From the NCBI GenBank assembly GCA_963575745.1, contig CAUYUJ010014324.1, positions 351,590-415,589 on the forward strand: a DNA stretch of 64,000 bases. The letters are read 5' to 3'. Positions 43,693 through 53,759 of the stretch are shown piece by piece. This DNA comes from Prorocentrum cordatum (lineage: Eukaryota > Sar > Dinophyceae > Prorocentrales > Prorocentraceae). Each line of letters opens with the position of its first letter. The first letter of the stretch is position 1. Both the position numbers and the translations under genes were made by a program. The notes under the pieces were generated by a model. It was not told where the DNA came from and searched no databases. It saw only the letters and a program-made list of their open reading frames with translations.

Positions 43693-44240
43693 ATTGTGGA
43701 CCGTGCCGACCACCCCTCGCCGCCCCCGCATGGGGCCCGAGTCGGGCAGAACGTCTGGGCACTGGGCCGCCGCGCGCAGGGGCAGCAGCCGGGCCGGGCG
43801 GAGGGGAGGGGGGAGCGTCGCAGAGAGGGAGTCCGAGGCAGCCGCGGCGCAGACTCCTGCAACTTCACTCTGCGAGGCGGCGTGGAAGAAAGGACACTGC
43901 AGAACCAAACGCACACCTCTGGCGCTCCGTGCGGACTTCTTTTGGATCTGCGCTGGACCCTGGCGGCCCTGGCGCGCGGCGCGCGCCGGGGGCGGCGCAG
44001 GGGGCGCCGCCAGGGGATTCCAGCGCACATCCCACGAAATCCGCGCGGAGCTCCGAAAGCCTATGCTTATGCAGTTTTCTCTCCTTCGCATTGGGGGGGT
44101 GGGGCGTGGGGGGCGCGGTCGGGCCCGACGGGACATGGCACTCCACGACGCAGGTGGGGACACGCTGGCAGCCGTGCTGGCACAGCGCTGTCTGACGAGG
44201 CGGCGGGCCCCGGCCCCCGACGTCATGGCTTGTTTCATGA

Positions 44241-44440
44241 CTGAAGGGGCCCCAGGGCACACGAGTAGATGCACACAAACAAAAAGATTTCCCATAGATT
44301 CCCATATTCTTGGGGTTTTCGTCCTCCCCCCCCCACTTCCCGTATTTTCCCTTTTCTGGGGAACCCACATTCATTGTGTCTGTGTGTGTGTGGTTGTGTG
44401 GTTGTGTGGTTGTGTGGTTGTGTGTGTTTCTCCCTCCTGA
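44241..44440. mobile_element. AT-rich repeat family F3, copy d, with GTGTGGTT repeat
   Basis: Starts CTGAAGGGGCCCCAGGGCAC; near the end the GTGTCTGTGTG motif is expanded into about four GTGTGGTT units (44,385-44,425); ends TTTCTCCCTCCTGA. Confidence 0.65.
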
Positions 44441-45116
44441 ATAACCTTGTGCCGATGATAAAAAGGACCCCCCCTTTCCAGGTTAGAGTTGATTATCTAC
44501 GGCCAAGACGAGTTTGGTCAGGGGCGGGGGGCGCGGAGGCCGAACTGTTTTATCACTGTGAACAGTTCACCATCGAGGTTAACTTCCTTCTTATGTTGAG
44601 ATAGCAACATCAACGAAGCGAAGACGTTGTCGAGGATGTCTCAAGCGAGACCAACAATTTTTGGAGGCAGCCTCAAGCGAAAAGATCCTCGACTCTGGGA
44701 TCTCGATCCTCGATCCTCGGACTCCGATCCTCGATCCTCGATCCTCGGCTTTCGGATCCTCTTAACATCATCTCTTTCTCCTCCCACATGCTGGCCTCCG
44801 GTAGGCAACAGTTATAATCCCCTCGCGACCCCGAACTGTATTATCCCTGTGGCATTCATCTCCGTGGTGCTCGGTGAACGTCGACCCCTAAGAGGTCCAG
44901 TCCCTCTCCCCAAGACCGGCGTCCCATCCCGCGTCCTTTTGTTGACGGCCCCGCGGCCCGGTTAGGGACCCCAGAGGCCGCACACAACGAGACCAACCTC
45001 CCGCCATGATCTCTTCGTGACTCGAAGGGGGTCTGAGGGGACGGGAGGGACGGAGTGCGCTGCACGACGCAGACAAACATGCCTGAGTCTGAATAGAAGT
45101 CTCCCTCTTCTTGAAG
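44441..45116. other. gene-free stretch
   Basis: Includes GATCCTCGATCCTCG repeats at about 44,700-44,760 and a TATCACTGTGAACAGTT-like piece at 44,550. No gene seen. Confidence 0.4.
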
Positions 45117-45232
45117 TCGCTCGGACGTCCATTCCCCGTGCATTTGTCGGCGTCGTGCGTGCATTTGCCCCACCATGGTCCAGGATGCTCCTCGCTGGTC
45201 CTCGCCGAGAAAAAACGCACGCGCCCGAGCGA
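45117..45232. mobile_element. MITE-like family F4, copy a (116 bp)
   Basis: Starts TCGCTCGGACGTCCATTCCC and ends CCGAGCGA. Interior CAGGATGCTCCTCGCTGGTC and CTCGCCGAGAAAAAAC. It has the same length and ends as the copies at 46144 and 51654. Confidence 0.75.
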
Positions 45233-46143
45233 TGCCATGACCTTAGCGGATCAGCTCACGCAGCTGATCTTCCCATCGCCTCCCTCGGCGCCGGAGGCGC
45301 ACCCCATGGGCGGTCCACCGTGTACCCCGCCTCGCGCCCTGTCGACGAACTTTCCGACTGCACATTTTGCGGCCGCCCGTGCTCCTATGTGGACATTCCG
45401 CCTCGCGTTTTCGGGGGGTGATCGCTCGCAGCGGAGTGATTCAGCGGCGCGCCTGGGGGAAGCAAGAATTCTCGCTTCGCCCCCGAAGGGGCGGGCCTTC
45501 TCAAAGGCTCGGAAGTCCACTGGCCTTCTGAGAAGTGTTCTAAGCCTTCCCCGAAGACGCAGAAAACCTCTCAGAAGGGCCGAGGCCTTCTTGAGATGTC
45601 TCGCCGCCTTCTGAGAAGGCCTTCTCCTTCTCACTTCTCCCCCCCTCGCTCGCCGCCGAGTGATGCTAATGCTGCTGAGCCTTGGAATCCGGAATGCCCC
45701 CCCCTTGGAGGCGGCCGGGGGGTCTGAGCTGGATGGGCCCCGAGAGAGTCTGCCAAGAGAGAAGGACACGGGCCAGTCCCCGTGCAAGGCTCATGCCGGG
45801 CCCGTTCTCGACGGCCCCGGGGCCCCGGAACGGCCCCAAGGGGGCCGAAGCGGGCAGGGCACCTCCTCGAACCCCGAACCTCGAGCCTCTCACTCGCCGT
45901 CCTGCTGGCCAGAACCAGGGGCCACCTCACTGGGGGACGTCCCAGAGGGGGGGTCCGTCCAAGAGGTGGGTTCGCAAGTCATGGCCCGAGGCATGTGCGC
46001 GGACCAGAGGGGAGGGGGCCAGGGATCGCATTGGAATGAGAAGAGGGGCCAGGAGATCTGGGGAGATATCCCCTCCCCCTCCCCCCAGGCGTGACCCCCC
46101 TCTTGAGAACCCTCGACTCACACCCCCAGGTGGCTCCCTCGCC
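45233..46143. other. gene-free patch with CTTCTGAGAAG palindromes
   Basis: 45,243-45,305 is a partial copy of the 40-kb fold-back arm (GATCAGCTCACGCAGCTGAT, GCGCCGGAGGCGC). 45,480-45,660 has repeated CTTCTGAGAAG/CTTCTCAAAGG palindromes. No gene seen. Confidence 0.5.
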
Positions 46144-46259
46144 CTCGCTCGGACGTCCACTCCCCGTGCATTGGTTTCGTCTTCGTGCGGCCATTTTTTT
46201 CGTATGGTGCTCCACTCTGCTCCTCGATGGCCCTCGCCGACAAAAAAATGTCCGAACGA
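46144..46259. mobile_element. MITE-like family F4, copy b (116 bp)
   Basis: Starts TCGCTCGGACGTCCACTCCC, ends GTCCGAACGA; the interior has CCTCGCCGACAAAAAAATGT. Confidence 0.75.
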
Positions 46260-47635
46260 CGCCAAGCTCCAAATCCCCCCTCCGCCCGGCCCGAAGCAGC
46301 GGCACCAGCGCCGGCAACAGCGGCCGCGGCCCCGCGCCGCGCCACGCCGCCCGCCCAGACGGCCCGCGCGGCGGTGGGGCTCCCCCCGCCGCCAACCGGG
46401 CTCGCGAGGATCGGCAGTTCAAAGATGCGGCCCTCAGGGATGGGGCCCGGATTACACGCATAACACGAAACCGCGCCTAGACAGCACATCGGCACAGAAA
46501 TATTGCGAATTGTTTTGGTTCGCGGGTCGAGAGCGCACCTTTTCCGGTCGAAGCTAAGCGGGCCGCGCACAGCTTGAATTAACAAATGAGGGGGGCGGAA
46601 GGAGGGGCCTCACGTCAAGGGGAATAATTACTGCGAGCAGGCACGTGCGGGACAACATAAAACAGCAAATACGCCATGGGATGAGATCACCCGCAGTCTT
46701 TGTACTTGGTGGCGCGCTGTTCGTTAACCTGCGCGGGAACTACTCGGGGGGGGGCTCAAATGGGAAGGGGGGGGGGGGAGGCAGAGAGGGCTGCAGAAAC
46801 GCGGGCGTTTTGGGCCCCCTAAAAGTGCCCTTCTGGATCCCAGAAGGGGGCCCTCAGGGCCCCCGAAAAGGGCACCTTTCTCCCCCGCATCACGTATCGC
46901 CCCCCGTTCATTCGCGCCCAATCTGAAGACGGGAAAAGACGACGGCGTGAATCTGCCCAGAGAGAGCTCTTCGAGCCGGGCGCGTTCGCCAGGCTTCGGG
47001 CCGCGGGACACTCACAGATCGATCCGCCTCGCAAGATGGCGGAACAAAAAGAAGGCGTCTGATTTTGGCCGGGCTGAGGTGGCCCAGCACTGTTTCCGGC
47101 CAGCAGAAAAGAGAGGAGAGAAAGACCCTCTCGTCGCACGGCTGGACGCGGCTTGAAAGACTGGCCGGCGTCGACCCCGGCAAAGGTCCGGGGACCGATT
47201 TTGGGCGAATTTGTCATCATCCCCCCGCTTGGCCGATTTGATCTGGGCCTTTAACTCAGACACCCTGGCCGCCTCCAAGAGTACGTGAGTGAACACGGGT
47301 ACCGTGTGCGGAGCTCGTGCTAGCCATGCGCACGGGTAGCACCAGATGAGCGCCTCTCTGGACAGGCGTTCACTGCGCACCATCCACGATTGGTGGACAG
47401 TGGCACTTCCCCCCTTCCGAGTGGGGGATCGACTACAGAATTGATTTACCCAAACTTGATTTCCTCGTCGAATCCCCTCCAAAAAACATAGTTCCCCATG
47501 GCTTCGGCAAGAAAACACGTCGGTTCGACGAAGAAACCACTTCGCTCGTCCTCAGAGGCTTTTCTGCTGGTTTCCGGCAAGTCTACTTGCTTGAAGGGGG
47601 GGGATGGGTGGGAGGAGTTCGGCGAGGCCCTACGG
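46260..47635. other. gene-free stretch, weak coding hint
   Basis: About 47,165-47,480 on the minus strand has an open, mixed-composition frame (VHQSWMVRSERLSREALIWC, HVLLEAARVSELKAQIKSAK), but no start, splice sites or homology support it. Around 46,810-46,870 there is an inverted repeat with GGCCCCCTAAAAGTGCCCTT. Confidence 0.3.
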
Positions 47636-47919
47636 TTAGGTCGGGCATGTCCTCCTACAGGCGGGTTCTTTTGGAAGACAAAAACAACACAGAATAGCCA
47701 AAACGTATCCGGAAATAGTCCAAAAAGAGCAGAAAGGTCTCCGAGATGGTTCCCTGGCGATGCATGAGGGGCTCCCACCTGGAAGGTCAAGTTCTCCTTG
47801 CTCGCCTGGCTGCAACCGCGCCAAGGTTCTTGCCCTGGCATGCCTCCCGAAAAACCGTCCCCAGGCTATCTTTGAACTAACCTCGAATCCCCCTCCTGCA
47901 GGGTGACATGCCCGACTTC
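47636..47919. mobile_element. MITE-like family M, long copy
   Basis: Left end TTAGGTCGGGCATGTCCTCC then TACAGGCGGG; right end CCTCCTGCAGGGTGACATGC then CCGACTT. About 284 bp, roughly 120 bp longer than usual owing to extra internal sequence (about 47,730-47,850). Confidence 0.7.
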
Positions 47920-48006
47920 ACACTGCCCCTGCGAGGAGGCGGAAGGGGCAGAGGGCCGCAGCCGTCCGGGCTCCCAGCGGCAGGGTGCCCCGTCGGTCAG
48001 GGCCCG

Positions 48007-48205
48007 TAGAGGCCTCCCAGACGGGGTCGGAGGATCGCGCCGCACCGACGATACGTCGGCGATGCATCGTCGACGCCGGCGATGCATCGGCGACGTCGAC
48101 ACGAAAGCAAGTCGGGCTCCACATCGAGCCACATCGCCGATGCCTCGGCGATGCGGCGCGATCCTCCGACCCCATCTGCTCGGACCCCGCCTGGGAGGCC
48201 TAGAG
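48007..48205. repeat. GATGC-rich fold-back, copy 1
   Basis: Left arm GAGGCCTCCCAGACGGGGTC, GGAGGATCGCGCCGCACCGA; right arm GATGCGGCGCGATCCTCCGA, CCCCGCCTGGGAGGCCT, with a 16-bp duplication in the right arm. The same fold-back core occurs at 53052-53242. Confidence 0.75.
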
Positions 48206-48525
48206 AAGCCCAGGGCACCCCAGAGGCAATCAGGGCGAGGCTTGGCATGGATGTCCACTGTAGTGCGAGGCGGGGGTTTATCCACATCCACCGCCTGGGA
48301 ATCGACGTCCGGGTGCCCCAGCAGGCGGTGGGTAGATATATGGACATATTTTGGCCCCTGGGGGCCCGAATATATCCATATCCATCTGGGAGGCCTAGAG
48401 CCCCGCCGAGAGGGCGCCATCCTCCGACTCTCCGACCCCATCTGCTCGGACCCCATCTGGGAGCAAGGCTCGACCGAAACACTGTTTTCGTTGTCGTTGT
48501 GCTCTCGTTCTCCCTTGTTCCCAAC

Positions 48526-50551
48526 CATCCTGTGGTGTTGGGTCCTCGTTTTGAAGAGACGGTGCCCCGCGTTTCTCCTCCTCCTCGCCCTCCTCCTCCC
48601 CCTCCTCCCTCCTCCCCCTCCTCCCTCCTCCCCCTCCTCGCCTCTGCTCTCGGCACACCTCTCACGCGTTTCGTAGCCCCATAGGGAACTCCACCGAAGG
48701 CCCCAGTGGGGGTGTCCGCATGCGGTTCCCCCACCCAGGGCAGCGTTTCGTAGCCCCAGAGGGAGCTCCACCGAAGGCCCCAGAGGGGGTGTCCACATGC
48801 GGTTCCCCCACCCAGGGCAGCGGGCAGCCCCATAGGGAGCTCCACCGAAGGCCCCAGTGGGGGTGTCCACATGCGGTTCCCCCACCCAGGGCAGCGTTTC
48901 GTGGCCCCATAGGGAGCTCCACCGAAGGCCCCAGTGGGGGTGTCCACATGCGGTTCCCCCACCCAGGGCAGCGTTTCGTAGCCCCATAGGGAGCTCCACC
49001 GAAGGCCCCAGTGGGGGTGTCCACATGCGGTTCCCCCACCCAGGGCAGCGCTTCGTAGCCCCAGAGGGAGCTCCACCGAAGGCCCCAGTGGGGGTGTCCA
49101 CATGCGGTTCCCCCACCCAGGGCAGCGTTTCGTAGCCCCATAGGGAGCTCCACCGAAGGCCCCAGTGGGGGTGTCCGCATGCGGTTCCCCCACCCAGGGC
49201 AGCGTTTCGTGGCCCCATAGGGAGCTCCACCGAAGGCCCCAGTGGGGGTGTCCACATGCGGTTCCCCCACCCAGGGCAGCGTTTCGTGGCCCCATAGGGA
49301 GCTCCACCGAAGGCCCCAGTGGGGGTGTCCACATGCGGTTCCCCCACCCAGGGCAGCGTTTCGTAGCCCCAGAGGGAGCTCCACCGAAGGCCCCAGTGGG
49401 GGTGTCCACATGCGGTTCCCCCACCCAGGGCAGCGTTTCGTAGCCCCAGAGGGAGCTCCACCGAAGGCCCCAGTGGGGGTGTTCACATGCGGTTCCCCCA
49501 CCCAGGGCAGCGTTTCGTAGCCCCATAGGGAGCTCCACCGAAGGCCCCAGTGGGGGTGTCCACATGCGGTTCCCCCACCCAGGGCAGCGTTTCGTGGCCC
49601 CATAGGGAGCTCCACCGAAGGCCCCAGTGGGGGTGTCCACATGCGGTTCCCCCACCCAGGGCAGCGTTTCGTAGCCCCATAGGGAGCTCCACCGAAGGCC
49701 CCAGTGGGGGTGTCCACATGCGGTTCCCCCACCCAGGGCAGCGTTTCGTAGCCCCAGAGGGAGCTCCACCGAAGGCCCCAGTGGGGGTGTCACATGCGGT
49801 TCCCCACCCAGGGCAGCGTTTCGTAGCCCCATAGGGAGCTCCACCGAAGGCCCCAGTGGGGGTGTCCACATGCGGTTCCCCCACCCAGGGCGTGCTCGTG
49901 CCCCATAGGGGGGTGTCCACATGCGGTTCCCCCACCCAGGGCAGCGTTTCGTGGCCCCATAGGGAGCTCCACCGAAGGCCCCAGTGGGGGTGTCCACATG
50001 CGGTTCCCCCACCCAGGGCAGCGTTTCGTAGCCCCAGAGGGAGCTCCACCGAAGGCCCCAGTGGGGGTGTCCACATGCGGTTCCCCCACCCAGGGCAGCG
50101 TTTCGTAGCCCCATAGGGAGCTCCACCGAAGGCCCCAGTGGGGGTGTCCACATGCGGTTCCCCCACCCAGGGCAGCGTTTCGTAGCCCCATAGGGAGCTC
50201 CACCGTAGGCCCCAGTGGGGCTGCCCTCATGCGGTTCCCCCACCCAGGGCAGCGTTTCGTAGCCCCAGAGGGAGCTCCACCGTAGGCCCCAGTGGGGGTG
50301 CCCGCATGCGGTTCCCCCACCCAGGGCAGCGTTTCGTAGCCTCACAGGGAGCTCCACCGAAGGCCCCAGTGGGGCTGCCTGCATGCGGTTCCCCCACCCA
50401 GGGCAGCGTTTCGTAGCCCCAGAGGGAGCTCCACCGAAGGCCCCAGTGGGGGTGTTCGCATGCGTCTCCACTACCCAGAGGTAGCGCCGCCGAAAACGAT
50501 ATTCACACTTGCGGTATTCACAGTTGCATATGGTTGGGTCCTTCGCCAGGC
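48526..50551. mobile_element. composite element, copy 2, about 23 x 77-bp minisatellite
   Basis: Left flank GTTGGGTCCTCGTTTTGAA plus a C/T tract; array from about 48,665 to 50,460 of a 77-bp unit (CCCAGTGGGGGTGTCCACAT, GCGGTTCCCCCACCCAGGGC, AGCGTTTCGTAGCCCCATAG, GGAGCTCCACCGAAGG); right flank CACACTTGCGGTATTCACAG, TATGGTTGGGTCCTTCGCCA. Three units carry deletions (near 48,825, 49,790 and 49,885). Because 77 is not a multiple of 3 and the unit has no stop on the minus strand, all minus frames stay open, which creates a spurious long frame. I do not annotate a protein. Confidence 0.8.
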
Positions 50552-50649
50552 TAATTTTATAATAGGTCCGCCTCTGCTGCAAAACGACATCGAATCGAAA
50601 ACGGCCCACGAAATCAACAAAACACCGCTTAGGTCCACCCCTGTCTGGG

Positions 50650-50817
50650 ATTAGGTTGGGCGTGTCTTCCTACAGGCGAATTTTGGAGGAATAATAAAAC
50701 ATAGCCCCCAAAACAACCGAAAGATATCAACAAACAGTAGTCCAAGAATCGTCCCCAGACTAATCTTGTCACTGTTTTTTTCCATATTCCTCCTGCAGAG
50801 GGACACGCCCGGCTGAA
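50650..50817. mobile_element. MITE-like family M, full copy
   Basis: Left end TTAGGTTGGGCGTGTCTTCC then TACAGGCG; right end TCCTGCAGAGGGACACGCCC then GGCTGAAG. AT-rich core. About 168 bp. Confidence 0.8.
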
Positions 50818-50847
50818 GTCTGGGAGGCCCCGAGCCCCATCCTCTTT

Positions 50848-51004
50848 GGACGCCCGAAATGGGTACGGAAAGAATGGGTACAATGCCCAACCACAAGTGT
50901 CGTCCCAAACCAACAGCGGCCGCTGTTGGGCAGGCGGCCTTCTGCCTCGAATGGACTGCTGTTGGGCACTGTACCCATTCTTTCCGTACCCATTTCGGGC
51001 GTCC
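50848..51004. repeat. hairpin with 44-bp arms and central 20-bp palindrome
   Basis: Arms 50848-50891 and 50961-51004 (GGACGCCCGAAATGGGTACG ... CGTACCCATTTCGGGCGTCC) differ at one base. The loop holds the perfect palindrome CCAACAGCGGCCGCTGTTGG at 50910-50929. Confidence 0.9.
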
Positions 51005-51020
51005 GGATGAGAGGCCCAGA

Positions 51021-51183
51021 GTGAAGGGGCCCCAGGACACACAAATAAATACACACAAATAAAAATGTTCCCCACATTTTCCCATATTTTCTGGGTTTCT
51101 GTCTTCCCCCCCACTTCCCACATTTCCCCATATTTTCTGGGGAATCGAGGATTAATTGTGTCTGTGTGTTTCTTCCCCTCCTG
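51021..51183. mobile_element. AT-rich repeat family F3, copy e
   Basis: Starts GTGAAGGGGCCCCAGGACAC, ends TTAATTGTGTCTGTGTGTTT then CTTCCCCTCCTGA. Most regular copy of the family. Confidence 0.7.
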
Positions 51184-51334
51184 ACAGAGCCCCATCCTTG
51201 CACCGCCGAGAGGGCGCCATGGCCGGCGGGGCGCGCGCACCCGGCGCGCGGGGCCGAGCTGCCCCGCCCGCCGGGCGGCGGGCAGGGCAGCTCGCCAACG
51301 GGGGGGGGGGGCGTCCTCGCTCTGTGCGGCAGGC

Positions 51335-51520
51335 GGCGGCTCGTCGCCGTCGTCGTCGTCGTCGTCGTCGGCGTCGTCGTCGTCGGCGTCGTCTTGATCG
51401 TCGTCGTCTTGATCGTCGTCGACGTCGTCGTCGTCGTCTCGATCATTCGTCGTCTTGATCGTCGTCGTCGTCGTCGTCGGCGTCGTCGTCGCCGTCGTCG
51501 CCGTCGTCCTCCTCCTTCTT
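51335..51520. repeat. (GTC)n microsatellite
   Basis: Near-pure CGTCGTCGTC with GGCGTC and TTGATC interruptions, about 185 bp. Acidic or basic homopolymer frames here are artefacts. Confidence 0.9.
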
Positions 51521-51653
51521 CCGGCAGCGCGGAGTTGTTGCTGCAGAGCATGCGCCCGCCCCTGGCGCCAGAACAGGCGTAGGAGCCCATACCCCCTCGC
51601 GTCTGAGGTTTGGGGCTCGAGGTTGGAGAACTGAGGTTCGAGGTCTCTCGCCA

Positions 51654-51770
51654 TCGCTCGGACGTCCATTCCTCGTGCGTTGTTCGCTGCCGTGCATCTG
51701 TTGTGTTCGCTCGATGATCCAAGATGCTTCTCGACGGTCCTCGCCGAGAAAAATGCACATGTCCGAGCGA
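51654..51770. mobile_element. MITE-like family F4, copy c (117 bp)
   Basis: Starts TCGCTCGGACGTCCATTCCT, ends ATGTCCGAGCGA; terminal 10 bp are a perfect inverted repeat. Interior CCTCGCCGAGAAAAATGCAC. Confidence 0.8.
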
Positions 51771-51865
51771 TGCCAGGGTCTTCGGCCGGTTTCGTCGGTT
51801 CTCTACGGCTTGCCGACTTCGGGATGCTCTCCGACAGCTTCGCCTCGCCGAGCGCGCTCCGGGGG

Positions 51866-52003
51866 TCTGGTGGCCACATGTGAACCCTACCCCAACCCCC
51901 AAGGGGGGTTGGGGGCTCACTCTACTTGGGAGCTTCCGAACGAAATGACCCCCCCCTCAGAAATCGTGGGGGGTGGGGGTAGGGTTCACATGTGGCCACC
52001 AGA
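51866..52003. mobile_element. 138-bp element with perfect 28-bp terminal inverted repeats
   Basis: Positions 51866-51893 (begins TCTGGTGGCCACATGTGAAC) and 51976-52003 (ends GTTCACATGTGGCCACCAGA) are perfect inverted repeats. The interior is C- and G-rich. Only one copy seen here. Confidence 0.8.
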
Positions 52004-52259
52004 AGGGGTGCCAGGATCGTCCCGAATAGCCGCTGGAGACCCGACCTCCCATGCGAAAACCAAACGCCCTCGCTCGGCGCGCGCCCAAGGAAGCAAACAC
52101 GGGCCTTAGGGAATCGTTCGCCGTCGCCGTGCTGGCAACAGCAGGACGAAAAGGAATGGCTGCGGTGGCACAAGTCGATTACCCCTACAGGGCCAGCGCC
52201 AAAATCATGGATCGGGCCAGCATCGGGCCGCAGCTAGGCAGCCATCGTGCTACCACAAG

Positions 52260-52705
52260 CAACGCCGAAGAATGAGCGAAAGTGCTCTCGGGCCACGGCG
52301 AGCCTCGGCCACGAATAGGTTCCCGCACCCGGATCGATGGCACGACCCGGAAGCCAGGAGCCCCTCCCGAGCCCTGACTAGCCCACGTTTTGAGCGTCCC
52401 GTCTGCATGTCAGCTAGACGTGGATGAGAGCGTCGGCTCTGGCTGTGCGTGCGCTGCCAGGCATCGCTTGCAAGTGGGTCAAGGGTGCCTGCCCTACGAT
52501 GATCGGGGAGTAACTCCGCTCGTCGCGGAGCCCACCTGGCCTGGACTTTAGAGCACTTGCAACCAACTTACAAGCACTTAGGGCACTTGAATCTCAGGCC
52601 ACCTGCAGCCCACTAACAAGCTAGGTCTGGCCAGATATCACCACCTTCGCACCCAATTCTGACCCCTCTGTTCCCTTCACACTTCCCGCGATGATGCAAG
52701 GTAGG
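52260..52705. other. gene-free stretch
   Basis: Mixed sequence with ACTTGCAA, ACTTACAAGCACTTAG words; no gene or repeat family identified. Confidence 0.4.
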
Positions 52706-52872
52706 CTCAGGTCGGGCATGCCCCCCCTACAGGCGGATTTTGGACGAAAATCTGAACTAGTCCAACAATATTTTTTTTGGCGGGTGGAAAAATAATGAAA
52801 ACGTCGTCCCCTGATTTGTTTTGTGACTATTTTTGGATATTCCCCCTGTAGATGGACGCACCTGGCTTACAG
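52706..52872. mobile_element. MITE-like family M, full copy
   Basis: Left end TCAGGTCGGGCATGCCCCCC then CTACAGGCGGA; right end CCCTGTAGATGGACGCACCT then GGCTTACAGG. AT-rich core. It is followed at 52,960-53,010 by CTTCTGAGAAG palindromes. Confidence 0.8.
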
Positions 52873-53051
52873 GTGGGCAAGACTGTCCTTTGGAGCGCGG
52901 CTCCAGGCCGACGCGGGGGGGGGGGGGGGGGAACTACGAGCGCACCAGCAAGCGCCAGCGGCTTCTGAGAAGGCGAGAGCGCTTCTCAGAAGGCGGGGGA
53001 GGCTTCTTGAGAGGCCTCCTATCGGGGTTGGGGGTTCTGTCCACCTCCGAT

Positions 53052-53242
53052 CCTAGATTGGGTCGGAGTAGATGGGGTCGGAGGATCGCGCCGCACCGCC
53101 GATGCATCGGCGACGTCTGCGATGCAGCGATGCATCGGCCACGCCCGCATCAAGAAGATCGGGCTCCGCATCGAGCCGCATCGCCGACGCATCGGCGATG
53201 CGGCGCGCTCCTCCGACCCCATCGCTCCGACCCCATCTAGGA
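53052..53242. repeat. GATGC-rich fold-back, copy 2
   Basis: Left arm CCTAGATTGGGTCGGAGTAG, ATGGGGTCGGAGGATCGCGC, CGCACCGCCGATGCATCGGC; right arm is its inverse (GCCGACGCATCGGCGATGCG, CTCCTCCGACCCCATC). Related to 48007-48205. A family M element starts 9 bp after it. Confidence 0.8.
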
Positions 53243-53250
53243 GGCCTCGA

Positions 53251-53418
53251 TTTAGGTCGGGCCTGTCCCCCTACAGGGGGATATTTTGGGTGAAAAATCT
53301 GAAAGCACTCAAACTATATTCCCCACATGCTTGAAAATAATCAAAAAATGCTGCCCAGACTATTTTCTGACTACTTTTGAAGACTCCTCCACTGTAGAGG
53401 GACAGGCCCGACTTAAGC
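53251..53418. mobile_element. MITE-like family M, full copy
   Basis: Left end TTAGGTCGGGCCTGTCCCCC then TACAGG; right end CTGTAGAGGGACAGGCCCGA then CTTAAG. The two ends pair almost perfectly. AT-rich core. About 168 bp; the best preserved pair of ends. Confidence 0.85.
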
Positions 53419-53679
53419 CTAGATTCTCAGAAAGGCCAGGACACTTATCTTCTTAGAAGCCGTGAGGGAGCCGCGGAGGCCGCCTGCCTCCTCAAAAGCC
53501 CCCCTTCGCCTCCTCGGCAGGCCGCGCCTCCCGGCGCCGCCCCCCCCTCCCCGCGCCACGGGCCACTGCATGGCCCCTCCGGCGAAGGTCCCTCCGGCAC
53601 AGGGCCACACTTCTTCGGGGAACATCCAAGGCGCCCGCCCGCGGAAAAAACACACCCACGACGACGACGACGACGACGA

Positions 53680-53719
<40 letters not shown>

Positions 53720-53727
53720 GATGCGCA

Positions 53728-53759
<32 letters not shown>

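Noticed and set aside
47012-47518. 168-codon minus-strand frame at 47.0-47.5 kb
   Set aside because: Mixed composition is suggestive, but there is no start, splice signal, motif or neighbouring exon; noted only in the stretch entry.
47997-50609. 870-codon minus-strand open frame with a 77-residue repeat
   Set aside because: The 77-bp DNA unit has no stop on the minus strand and its length is not a multiple of three, so every minus frame stays open. The frame is an artefact of the minisatellite and runs into unrelated flanks.
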